The notes under the pieces are model-generated. The model was not told the origin of the DNA. It did not search any database and worked only from the letters and a program-made list of their open reading frames with translations. A stretch of DNA of 13,865 nucleotides, taken from positions 1 to 13,865 of the forward strand of contig CAMJVA010000015.1 of assembly GCA_946409145.1 (NCBI GenBank), given 5' to 3'. Position numbers and translations under genes: made by a program. Positions 1-5,995 of this stretch are shown here, in pieces; the first letter of the stretch is position 1; each line of letters starts with the position of its first letter. The stretch is from an uncultured Enterococcus sp. Its GTDB lineage: Bacteria > Bacillota > Bacilli > Lactobacillales > Enterococcaceae.

Positions 1-1130
1 AAGATTCTCTTTCTTCTAGCTTAGAAGGTATTGGAGCCACATTAACTATTGTAGATAATAAAGTTCAAATTGCTGAAGATCCAAAAGAAGAAACTCCAGC
101 AAAAGAAGCAGGGCTTTTAAAAGGCGATTTTATTTTAAAAGTGGATGGAAAAGATGTTTCTGGACTACCTTTAGATGAAGTAGTGGCAAAAGTCAGAGGA
201 AAAAAAGGTTCCAGTGTGACTTTAACCATTGAAAGACAAACAGAAACGTTTGATGTGACGTTAAAAAGAGCAAGTATTCCCATTGCATCAGTGACTGGTA
301 AAATGCAAAACGATACAGTAGGTTATCTTTCAATTACAAGTTTTTCTGAAGATACCGCTGGACAATTTAAAAAAGAAATTGAAAAATTACGAGAATTAGG
401 GGCTACCCGTTTTATTTTTGATTTGCGCCAAAATCCTGGAGGCTTTTTAGACCAAGTAGTTAAAATGGGCAGTATGGTTTTAAAAGAAGGCCAAACTATT
501 GTAAAGTGGGATAATAAAAAAGGTGAAGCCAATGAAAGTATTGCCAGCAGCGAATTAGATGAGGGTTTTAAAGTCACTGAACCCATTACTGTTTTAGTAG
601 ATGGTGGGTCTGCTTCAGCTGCAGAAATTTTTGCTGGAGCGATTAAAGACCAGGATCGTGGACAAGTGATTGGTAGTCAAACTTACGGAAAAGGGACCAT
701 GCAAGATGTGAAAGGTATTGGGGATGAACAATTAAAACTCACTACAGGACACTGGTACACTCCTAATGGCACATCAGTAAATGAAGTGGGTCTTGCTCCT
801 AATATTGAAGTAAAATATCCTGATTATGCCTACGTTGCCCCTCTTGCTTCTTCTTTAACGTTTAAAGAAGGGGATGAAGATGAAAATATTAAAACCATAA
901 AAATTTTTCTTCAAGGACTTGGCTATTCTTTTCCAGAAATCACAGGAACTTTTGATCAAGCTTTAAGTGAGGCCATTGCTGATTTTCAAGGAAAAAATGC
1001 TTTGGAACAAACAGGTGAATGGACTGAAGAAACTGCGCAGTTAGTTCAAAGTCAATTAGTCACACAATTAACAAAGGATGATCCTTTTGTAAATAAAGCC
1101 CTTGAAGTTTTAGGTGAAGGAAATGACTAA
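1..1130 (+). CDS. ctpA: C-terminal processing peptidase (S41, PDZ and peptidoglycan-binding domains), 5' truncated
   Basis: The reading frame is open from base 3, so the start codon, signal peptide/membrane anchor and N-terminal part lie upstream of the window. Visible domains in order: a PDZ domain (about bases 27-290, with LEGIG and AGLLKGDFILKVDG), the S41 serine-protease core (about 300-800), and a C-terminal peptidoglycan-binding-type helical domain (about 865-1065). The catalytic Ser is the second serine of GGSASAAE (codon 615-617). The catalytic Lys is in YGKG (codon 690-692), exactly 25 residues later, the spacing known for Ser/Lys Ctp proteases. Family knowledge: these are secreted, membrane-anchored proteases that trim C-termini of envelope proteins. 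The PDZ plus C-terminal wall-binding layout is the usual Firmicutes CtpA/CtpB form. The end overlaps lepB by 8 bases, suggesting translational coupling. The family assignment is secure; the choice of symbol (ctpA versus another paralogue) is less so. Confidence 0.93.
   Translation, partial: DSLSSSLEGIGATLTIVDNKVQIAEDPKEETPAKEAGLLKGDFILKVDGKDVSGLPLDEVVAKVRGKKGSSVTLTIERQTETFDVTLKRASIPIASVTGKMQNDTVGYLSITSFSEDTAGQFKKEIEKLRELGATRFIFDLRQNPGGFLDQVVKMGSMVLKEGQTIVKWDNKKGEANESIASSELDEGFKVTEPITVLVDGGSASAAEIFAGAIKDQDRGQVIGSQTYGKGTMQDVKGIGDEQLKLTTGHWYTPNGTSVNEVGLAPNIEVKYPDYAYVAPLASSLTFKEGDEDENIKTIKIFLQGLGYSFPEITGTFDQALSEAIADFQGKNALEQTGEWTEETAQLVQSQLVTQLTKDDPFVNKALEVLGEGND
1112..1120 (+). promoter_or_regulatory. 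Ribosome binding site deciding the lepB start
   Basis: AGGTGAAGG lies inside the end of the ctpA-type gene, with its AGGTGA core 5 bases before ATG 1123. The alternative in-frame GTG at 1114 lies within this site and has no purine-rich element in front of it. This favours ATG 1123 over the longer reading. Confidence 0.7.
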
Positions 1131-1659
1131 AGATCGCTTCTGGTTTTTATTTAAACAAGTTTTAGTGGTTTTAGCCCTTGTCTTTTTTCTGCGAGGTTTT
1201 ATTTTAATTCCTATTCAGGTGAGTGGAAATTCCATGAAAAATTTACTTCACCAAGGAGACACTGTGGTCATGGAAAAAATTTCTAAGATTAAACGTTTTG
1301 ATGTGATTGTTTTTACGAGACCAGATGGCTCTACTTTGGTGAAAAGAGTGATTGGTCTACCTGGAGACAAAGTGGCAGTGAAAGAAGATCAGTTATACAT
1401 TAATAATAAAGTCGTCTCAGAATCTTTTTTAGCCAAAGAAAAGGAAAAAGATGATAGTTTATTACCTTATACTGCTGATTTTTCTTTAGTTGATTTAACA
1501 GGAGAAGAAAAATTAGGCGAAGATATGTATTTTGTGATGGGGGATAATCGGCGCATGTCGAAAGATTCTCGCTCTTTTGGGCCCATTTCTGCTAGTGAAA
1601 TTATGGGAAAAGCCCGCTTTGTCTATTATCCTTTAAAAAATTTCAAATGGATTAGTTAG
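1123..1659 (+). CDS. lepB: Type I signal peptidase
   Basis: The 178-residue protein removes signal peptides from exported preproteins at the outer face of the membrane. One N-terminal membrane segment (about residues 12-31) is followed by all S26A boxes: SGNSM with nucleophile Ser37, VKRVIGLPGD with general-base Lys74, and the GDN-R-SKDSRSFGPI box near the C-terminus. The size and single anchor fit the short Gram-positive SipS/SPase I type. I chose ATG 1123 because a good ribosome site sits just upstream; GTG 1114 would add three residues. The gene overlaps the preceding S41 peptidase by 8 bases (ATGACTAA), so the two are probably co-translated. An intrinsic terminator begins at the stop codon. 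Many Firmicutes carry several signal peptidases, so this may not be the only one. Confidence 0.95.
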   Translation: MTKDRFWFLFKQVLVVLALVFFLRGFILIPIQVSGNSMKNLLHQGDTVVMEKISKIKRFDVIVFTRPDGSTLVKRVIGLPGDKVAVKEDQLYINNKVVSESFLAKEKEKDDSLLPYTADFSLVDLTGEEKLGEDMYFVMGDNRRMSKDSRSFGPISASEIMGKARFVYYPLKNFKWIS

Positions 1660-1692
1660 TAAGTAGAGCGATTGAGCTCTACTTATTTTTTT
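1660..1692 (+). terminator. Intrinsic terminator of the ctpA-lepB unit
   Basis: A perfect 8-bp stem AAGTAGAG (1661-1668) pairs with CTCTACTT (1677-1684). An 8-base loop separates the arms, an extra T-A pair lies at the base (1660/1685), and seven T follow (1686-1692). The hairpin begins directly after the lepB stop codon. Confidence 0.9.
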
Positions 1693-1699
1693 AAATTTT

Positions 1700-1757
1700 T
1701 ATAAAAAATCACCAGTTAAAGCTGAATGATTTTAAGAAAAATACTGATTTTTCAAGG
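1700..1757 (+). other. Two small inverted repeats in the lepB-LCP gap
   Basis: Two potential hairpins lie between the terminator at 1660-1692 and that at 1758-1805. The first is AAAATCA (1705-1711) with TGATTTT (1727-1733), plus an inner CAG/CTG. The second is GAAAAAT (1736-1742), loop ACTG, and ATTTTTC (1747-1753). Both are AT-rich, so chance is a real possibility. I see no open reading frame with a ribosome site here and no convincing promoter in front. Confidence 0.4.
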
Positions 1758-1805
1758 TTTTTAGAAAATAGAGCAAATGTTCTCTCTTTTCTAAAAGTTT
1801 TTTTT
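1758..1805 (+). terminator. Second intrinsic terminator-like hairpin upstream of the LCP gene
   Basis: TTTTAGAAAA (1759-1768) pairs perfectly with TTTTCTAAAA (1787-1796). Inside this, AGAG (1770-1773) pairs with CTCT (1782-1785) across a single T/C mismatch. The loop is 8 bases, a T-G pair closes the base, and eight T follow (1798-1805). The T-run is only on the + strand side, so the signal reads rightward. It is either a backup terminator for lepB, the end of a short RNA, or an attenuator. The best promoter candidate for the LCP gene lies after it, which makes an attenuator less likely. Confidence 0.75.
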
Positions 1806-1813
1806 GGTATAAA
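1805..1813 (+). promoter_or_regulatory. Putative extended -10 promoter for the LCP gene
   Basis: TGG immediately followed by TATAAA (1808-1813) forms an extended -10 element, five of six matches to TATAAT. It directly follows, and shares a T with, the terminator T-run. No good -35 is present at 16-18 bases, which extended -10 promoters can tolerate. It predicts a transcript start near 1820 and a 5' leader of about 105 bases. In DNA this AT-rich, confidence is limited. Confidence 0.4.
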
Positions 1814-1925
1814 GTAAAGAAGATAATTTTTAAAATTTTATTTAGAAGTAAAAAAGAATTTGTTAAAAACAGTTTTTTGCGAGAAAATTTAAAAGATAAA
1901 GACTAATAATCAGTAAGGATGGACT

Positions 1926-3278
1926 ATGAAAACTTCACAGAAAATAATCTTAACCATTGGCACTGTACTCACTGTTGCTGTAGGAGCAGTTTGTGGTTAT
2001 GCTATAAAAGTGACCAATGATGCGAAAAAAACGGCTAATGCCATTGAAACAGATGTCTCAAGAGATGTTCGACCTGTAGATACTGCTGCGAAAGAACCTA
2101 TGTCAATTTTACTTATGGGAATTGATGAAGGAACCGTTACTGGAGATTTAGATAGAACAAAAGATTATGTAGGTCGCAGCGACTCTTTAATGTATGTGAC
2201 TTTAAACCCAGATAAATCTCAAACTACGATTGCTAGTTTAGATCGGGATTTATATATTCAAATAGCTGGTAAGAAAACAGACAGTGGTAATAATTTTTAT
2301 TCTAAATTAAATAGTGCCTATGCTTATGGTTCAGAAAAAGGAGGAAAAACTGGTGCCGCTAAAATGACCATTGAAACAGTGGAAACTTTACTAGATGTTC
2401 CAGTTGATCATTACGTAACCATTAACATGCAAGGAATGGAAGATTTAATAGATGCTGTTGGCGGCATTGAAGTAGATAATAAATACCATTTTGAATTAGA
2501 TGGAGTGGAACTTTATCCTGGAAAACAACATTTAGCCGGTAAAGAAGGCCTCGCCTATGCTCGCTTTAGAGAATACGATGCTAAAACGGGTATGGGAGAC
2601 CCTGAAGGAGATGTAGGAAGACAGCGACGTCAACGAGAAGTGGTGGAATTAATTGTTAGAAAAATTTTAAGCTTAGATTCCATTACTAATTATCAAAAAA
2701 TCTTTAAAGCTGTAGAAAAAAATGTCACAACTGATCTTTCCTGGGACCAAATGATTAATCTTGCTCAAGGATATACTTCTGTTTTAGATAATGTTGTACA
2801 ACTTCAAGTTCAAGGGCAATATCATTGGTTTGACGGCTATTATCAAATTCCTTCAATAAATGCCTTACTAGAAGCACAAAACACCTTAAAAGAGCAATTA
2901 GGCCTAGAAAAAGCGACAACTTTACCAAACTTAGCTGAGCTTGATCCTAATGAATATTATTTTGATGATACTCACGTGGACCCAGATGCAGGAAGTAGAG
3001 ACTATGTTGATCCTTATTTATATTTTAATGGGCATATTTTAACTCCATATGAATCCATTTGGACGAAAAATTTTGATCTGCCGGCTATTACGGCAAATGG
3101 CTCTTCAAGTAATGATACAGAAGATGATTCTGAATATGACAGTGATTATTCTAATGATGTTTATAATGAAGATTATAGTGAAGATGACAATGATAATTAT
3201 ACTGATAACAACGACTATTCAGAAAATGATTCAGCTAATATTTATTCAGAAAATGATAATGACAGTGAAGATTACTAA
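1926..3278 (+). CDS. LytR-CpsA-Psr (LCP) family cell-wall polymer ligase with acidic C-terminal tail
   Basis: The 450-residue protein has a short cytoplasmic N-terminus, one membrane segment (about residues 6-28) and an extracellular LCP domain (about 58-250). Family signatures are present: GRSDS (84-88), SLDRD (104-108), KLNSAYAYG, YARFR (211-215) and the arginine-rich GRQRRQREVV (231-240). Established for the family: LCP enzymes transfer teichoic acid, capsule or other undecaprenyl-linked polymers to peptidoglycan or protein; several were first named as transcription attenuators. Residues 392-450 form an unusual tail almost entirely of Asp, Glu, Ser, Asn and Tyr, with no Lys or Arg. AAGGATGG stands 3 bases before the ATG. 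The gene is monocistronic, with terminators on both sides. I cannot tell which polymer it attaches, so I give no symbol. Confidence 0.9.
   Translation: MKTSQKIILTIGTVLTVAVGAVCGYAIKVTNDAKKTANAIETDVSRDVRPVDTAAKEPMSILLMGIDEGTVTGDLDRTKDYVGRSDSLMYVTLNPDKSQTTIASLDRDLYIQIAGKKTDSGNNFYSKLNSAYAYGSEKGGKTGAAKMTIETVETLLDVPVDHYVTINMQGMEDLIDAVGGIEVDNKYHFELDGVELYPGKQHLAGKEGLAYARFREYDAKTGMGDPEGDVGRQRRQREVVELIVRKILSLDSITNYQKIFKAVEKNVTTDLSWDQMINLAQGYTSVLDNVVQLQVQGQYHWFDGYYQIPSINALLEAQNTLKEQLGLEKATTLPNLAELDPNEYYFDDTHVDPDAGSRDYVDPYLYFNGHILTPYESIWTKNFDLPAITANGSSSNDTEDDSEYDSDYSNDVYNEDYSEDDNDNYTDNNDYSENDSANIYSENDNDSEDY
3216..3257 (+). repeat. Direct repeat in the acidic tail of the LCP gene
   Basis: The 15-base word TATTCAGAAAATGAT occurs at 3216-3230 and again at 3243-3257. 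The copies are offset by 27 bases, exactly nine codons, so the frame is kept and YSEND is encoded twice. Flanking codons are degenerate relatives (GAT/AAT/GAA/TAT), as expected of a low-complexity coding repeat. Confidence 0.75.
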
Positions 3279-3280
3279 TA

Positions 3281-3309
3281 AAAAAAGCCAATTAATTTTG
3301 GCTTTTTTT
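3281..3309 (+). terminator. Intrinsic terminator after the LCP gene
   Basis: AAAAAAGCCAA (3281-3291) pairs perfectly with TTGGCTTTTTT (3298-3308) around a 6-base loop and ends in a T-run. It starts 3 bases after the stop codon. The A-run on the left arm would also give a U-tract for transcripts from the other strand, but no gene there needs it. Confidence 0.9.
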
Positions 3310-3337
3310 ATTTTAAGTAAGAAAATTAAATATTTTA

Positions 3338-3346
3338 TGGTACACT
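3338..3346 (+). promoter_or_regulatory. Putative extended -10 promoter for rbgA-rnhB(-dprA)
   Basis: TGG plus TACACT (3341-3346) forms an extended -10 just downstream of the LCP terminator. The -35 region at 3318-3323 (TAAGAA) is poor. The predicted start near 3353 would give a very short leader before the rbgA ribosome site. The gap between the terminator and that site leaves little room for another promoter. Confidence 0.5.
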
Positions 3347-3371
3347 AAACTTTTGAAAAGGATGTGATTTT

Positions 3372-4220
3372 ATGACGATTCAATGGTTTCCAGGACATAT
3401 GAACAAGGCCAAAAGAGAAGTGTCGGAAAAATTAAAATATGTGGATATTGTTTTTGAGTTAGTAGATGCCAGACTTCCCCAATCTTCAAGAAACCCTCTT
3501 TTAGGACAAATCATTCAGCATAAACCACGGCTTTTAATTTTAAATAAAGCTGATCTTGCTGATAGTCAAGAAACAAAAAAATGGTTGGATTTTTATCATA
3601 AACAAGGAATTTCTGCCATTGCCATTAACGCTAAAGAAGATAATGCTAAAAAAATATTATTAAAAGCAAGTCAAACTGTTCTAAAAGAAAAAAGAGAGCG
3701 AGATAAAGCTCGTGGAATTAAAGAACGAGCTATTCGCGGTATGGTTCTTGGAATTCCCAATGTGGGAAAATCAACTTTACTAAACCGATTAGTGGGGAAA
3801 AAAATTGCCGCTACAGGAAATAAACCAGGAGTCACCAAAGGTCAACAATGGCTAAAAATTACTGGAAGTTTAGAATTGTTAGACACCCCAGGTATTTTAT
3901 GGCCAAAATTTGAAGATCCTAAAGTAGCGCAAACTTTAGCTGTTTCAGGGGCGATTAAAGATCAACTACTTCACTTAGATGATTTGGCTTTGTTTGCTTT
4001 AGAATTTTTAGGAAAGAATTATCCTGAGTCTTTAAAAAATCGCTACGGTTTTACTGACGAAATTTTGGCAAATACTCCAGTAAATCAATTGCTATTTTTA
4101 ACTAAAAATCGTGGCTTCAAAGATGATTATGATAAAGGGGCTAATTTATTATTACAAGAAATTAGAAATGGTAAACTAGGTCCTATTACTTTTGATCGAA
4201 TTGAGGAAACTAATGAGTAA
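3372..4220 (+). CDS. rbgA: Ribosome biogenesis GTPase A (circularly permuted)
   Basis: The 282-residue GTPase acts late in 50S ribosomal subunit maturation. Its motifs run in the permuted order that defines the YlqF/RbgA family: G4 NKAD (58-61), then G1 GIPNVGKST (127-135), the G2 Thr in PGVTKG (155), and G3 DTPG (171-174). PGH at 7-9 keeps the His implicated in catalysis in Bacillus RbgA. A C-terminal helical domain follows, as usual. The ribosome site AAAGGATGTGAT differs by one base from the perfect complement of the 16S rRNA 3' end, predicting strong translation. The gene overlaps rnhB by 8 bases (ATGAGTAA). The rbgA-rnhB pairing is a widespread Firmicutes arrangement, supporting both calls. 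Confidence 0.96.
   Translation: MTIQWFPGHMNKAKREVSEKLKYVDIVFELVDARLPQSSRNPLLGQIIQHKPRLLILNKADLADSQETKKWLDFYHKQGISAIAINAKEDNAKKILLKASQTVLKEKRERDKARGIKERAIRGMVLGIPNVGKSTLLNRLVGKKIAATGNKPGVTKGQQWLKITGSLELLDTPGILWPKFEDPKVAQTLAVSGAIKDQLLHLDDLALFALEFLGKNYPESLKNRYGFTDEILANTPVNQLLFLTKNRGFKDDYDKGANLLLQEIRNGKLGPITFDRIEETNE
4203..4209 (+). promoter_or_regulatory. Ribosome binding site deciding the rnhB start
   Basis: GAGGAAA inside the end of rbgA stands 3 bases before ATG 4213 (6 bases from its GAGG core). An in-frame TTG at 4192 would add seven residues but lies upstream of this site and has no purine-rich stretch of its own. Confidence 0.7.
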
Positions 4221-4974
4221 GTCCATTATAGAAATTAAACAAATTTTACAACAAGAAACTGTTTCGCAAGAATTTTTAAAGGAATGGGAAAAAGACTCGC
4301 GAAAAGGGGTTCAACAAGCATTAAAAAGTTATTACTTAAAGGAAGAAAAAAGAAAAGCTCAATTTGCTGCTTTTCAAAAAAGACTGGCTTTTGAAAAGGA
4401 ATTGCACCAAAAAGGATTGAAGTTAGTTGCTGGAATTGATGAAGTGGGAAGAGGTCCTTTAGCAGGTCCTGTAGTAGCTTGTTGCGTGATTTTACCGGAA
4501 ACATTTTCTGAAGTTTTAGTCACAGACTCAAAACAGCTTTCTTTAAAAAATCGAGAAACTCTTTATGAAAAAATTGAAGACCAAGCAGTGGATATTGGTC
4601 TTGGAGTGATTTCAGAAACGGTAATTGACGAGATTAATATTTATCAAGCGGCAAAATTAGCTATGACCCATGCAGTGAAAAATTTAAGTTTTACTCCTGA
4701 ACACTTGTTAATTGATGCCATGACGTTAGATCTTGATATTCCCCAAACAAGTTTAATTAAAGGGGATGCTAGAAGTGTTTCCATTGGAGCAGCATCCATT
4801 ATTGCGAAAGTGACTAGAGATCATTTAATGGAAGAATATGACAGGCTTTATCCTGGATATGGTTTTAGTAAAAATGCCGGATATGGGACAAAAGAGCATT
4901 TATTAGGATTAGAAAAATTAGGTCCTTGTCCTATTCACCGAAAAACTTTTTCTCCAGTGAAAAAATACTTATAA
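4213..4974 (+). CDS. rnhB: Ribonuclease HII
   Basis: The 253-residue enzyme cuts RNA in RNA-DNA hybrids and removes single misincorporated ribonucleotides. The catalytic domain begins after a roughly 70-residue helical N-terminal extension typical of Firmicutes RNase HII. The metal-binding DEDD set is recognisable: D76 and E77 in GIDEVGRG, D168 in LLIDAM, and D185 in KGDA. Residues 168 and 185 keep the 17-residue spacing seen in characterised enzymes. The SIGAASIIAKVTRD block and the C-terminal YPGYGF-KNAGYGT region are also present. I used ATG 4213, which has a clear ribosome site inside rbgA and gives the usual length. The stop codon lies 6 bases before the hairpin that precedes dprA. Confidence 0.96.
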   Translation: MSKSIIEIKQILQQETVSQEFLKEWEKDSRKGVQQALKSYYLKEEKRKAQFAAFQKRLAFEKELHQKGLKLVAGIDEVGRGPLAGPVVACCVILPETFSEVLVTDSKQLSLKNRETLYEKIEDQAVDIGLGVISETVIDEINIYQAAKLAMTHAVKNLSFTPEHLLIDAMTLDLDIPQTSLIKGDARSVSIGAASIIAKVTRDHLMEEYDRLYPGYGFSKNAGYGTKEHLLGLEKLGPCPIHRKTFSPVKKYL

Positions 4975-4980
4975 TTTTTT

Positions 4981-5013
4981 CCTCCGCGTATGTTGTTACG
5001 AGGAGGTTTTTTT
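4981..5013 (+). terminator. Terminator-like hairpin that also covers the dprA ribosome binding site
   Basis: CCTCCGCGTA (4981-4990) pairs with TACGAGGAGG (4997-5006) as 5 plus 4 base pairs around one G/A mismatch. The loop is TGTTGT and seven T follow (5007-5013). This is a full intrinsic-terminator shape placed between the rnhB stop and the dprA start codon. Its 3' arm GAGGAGG (5000-5006) is the only ribosome site for dprA, 7 bases before ATG 5014. Folding would therefore end transcription before dprA or, on read-through RNA, hide the ribosome site. Confidence 0.8.
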
Positions 5014-5874
5014 ATGAAAAAAACAATATTACGTCAATTGTATTTGACTCCAGGTGTGGGTAATTTAACCATTCAAAAAATAATGAAACATTTTCCTAAA
5101 GAAAAAGAAAATATATCAGCCCTAGAACTGGCTGAGCTTGGAGAAGTTAAAAATATTGCCGGTTTTGTAGAAAGTTTTCAAGAAGTAGAAAGAAAACCTC
5201 ACTTATTAAAAGAACTGGAAAAAATTCCTCATATTACCATGTTAGATTCTGATTATCCTGAAAGTTTAAAAGAAATGTATCGTTATCCTTGTCTTTTGTT
5301 TTATAAAGGAGATCTTTCTCTTTTAAGGAATCCTTCTTTAGGGGTAGTGGGGACAAGAGAAAAAGTTTTTCAAGGAAAAGAAATTCTTCATCATTTAGTG
5401 AAACCTTTATTAAAAGATTTAGTAATCGTATCAGGCCTTGCCAAAGGTTGTGACACTTTAGCTCACACTTTAGCTTTGAATGAAAAAGGAAAAACCATTG
5501 CTGTTTTAGGAAATGGTTTAGAAACTTTTTATCCTTTAGAAAATAAAGTTCTTCAGGAAAAAATTGCCAAAGAAGGGTTACTTTTAAGTGAGTATCTTCC
5601 TTTTGCCACACCTAAAAAACATCATTTCCCCATGCGTAACCGCATTATCGCTGGGATTAGTCTAGGAACGGTGGTTTTAGCTGCTAAAAAAAGAAGTGGG
5701 TCTTTAATTACAGCACAGCTTGCTCTTGAACATAACAAAGAAGTTTTTGCTGTTCCTGGAAGCCCTTTAGATGAACTATATAGTGGCTGTTTAAACTTAA
5801 TTCAAGAAGGAGCAAAATGTGTGCAAAATTCTTCAGATATTTTAGAAGAAGTAAAATTTCTCTTACCTAAATAA
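5014..5874 (+). CDS. dprA: DNA processing protein A (competence; RecA loader)
   Basis: The 286-residue DprA/Smf protein, by family knowledge, binds incoming single-stranded DNA during transformation and loads RecA. A helix-hairpin-helix-like N-terminal region (TPGVGNLTIQKI) precedes the Rossmann-type core. Conserved blocks are VGTR (112-115), SGLAKGCD (140-147), LGNGL-YP-EN (165-177), HHFPMRNRIIAGIS (203-216), SGSLITA (228-234) and VPGS (247-250). I see no disabling change. I chose ATG 5014 because GAGGAGG lies 7 bases upstream. The in-frame ATG 4990 falls in the hairpin loop, lacks a ribosome site and would add only eight residues. No terminator separates dprA from the topA promoter. Other competence genes are not in this window. 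Confidence 0.95.
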   Translation: MKKTILRQLYLTPGVGNLTIQKIMKHFPKEKENISALELAELGEVKNIAGFVESFQEVERKPHLLKELEKIPHITMLDSDYPESLKEMYRYPCLLFYKGDLSLLRNPSLGVVGTREKVFQGKEILHHLVKPLLKDLVIVSGLAKGCDTLAHTLALNEKGKTIAVLGNGLETFYPLENKVLQEKIAKEGLLLSEYLPFATPKKHHFPMRNRIIAGISLGTVVLAAKKRSGSLITAQLALEHNKEVFAVPGSPLDELYSGCLNLIQEGAKCVQNSSDILEEVKFLLPK

Positions 5875-5882
5875 AAGGTTTC

Positions 5883-5912
5883 TTGACAAATCATTTCTTT
5901 CTAGCATATGAT
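5883..5912 (+). promoter_or_regulatory. Sigma-A-type promoter for topA
   Basis: A perfect -35 TTGACA (5883-5888) stands 18 bases before TATGAT (5907-5912), a five-of-six -10. It lies 8 bases after the dprA stop codon and predicts a transcript start near 5919. It is the best-matching promoter in the window. Confidence 0.75.
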
Positions 5913-5937
5913 AGTACCCGATTTCAAAAGTTTTATT

Positions 5938-5962
5938 AAGGGAAGAAAAAATCCCTTTTTTT
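5938..5962 (+). terminator. Hairpin with T-run in the topA leader (possible attenuator)
   Basis: AAGGGA (5938-5943) pairs with TCCCTT (5952-5957) around the loop AGAAAAAA, and the T-run extends to 5962. The stem is short with three G-C pairs, so terminator strength would be moderate. It sits about 20 bases downstream of the predicted topA transcript start and upstream of the topA ribosome site. It could end dprA read-through, attenuate topA, or both. Confidence 0.6.
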
Positions 5963-5980
5963 AAAATAAGTAGATGCAAG

Positions 5981-5989
5981 AAAGGAGAT
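5981..5989 (+). promoter_or_regulatory. Ribosome binding site deciding the TTG start of topA
   Basis: AAAGGAGAT is a near-perfect Shine-Dalgarno site. A run of nine T follows (5989-5997), and the TTG start codon (5996-5998) is formed by its last two T. No in-frame ATG or GTG is available at suitable spacing; the ATG at 5974 is out of frame. Confidence 0.8.
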
Positions 5990-5995
5990 TTTTTT

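Noticed and set aside
1754..1800. CodY-box-like words in the arms of the second terminator hairpin
   Set aside because: Each arm differs from the 15-base consensus at about four positions, and the similarity is explained by the T-run/A-run stem of an AT-rich hairpin.
3049..3348. A 99-codon + strand frame overlapping the acidic tail of the LCP gene, coding a hydrophobic Met/Ile-rich peptide
   Set aside because: It is the shifted reading of the GAT/AAT-rich repeat tail, has no ribosome site, and runs through the terminator at 3281-3309.
4990..5013. ATG 4990 as the dprA start
   Set aside because: It lies in the hairpin loop, is preceded by an anti-Shine-Dalgarno-like CCTCC rather than a ribosome site, and would translate the real ribosome site.
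5234..5611. A 125-codon minus-strand frame inside dprA
   Set aside because: It lies wholly antisense to a well-conserved gene, has no recognisable domain and no convincing ribosome site; AT-rich genes readily give such frames.
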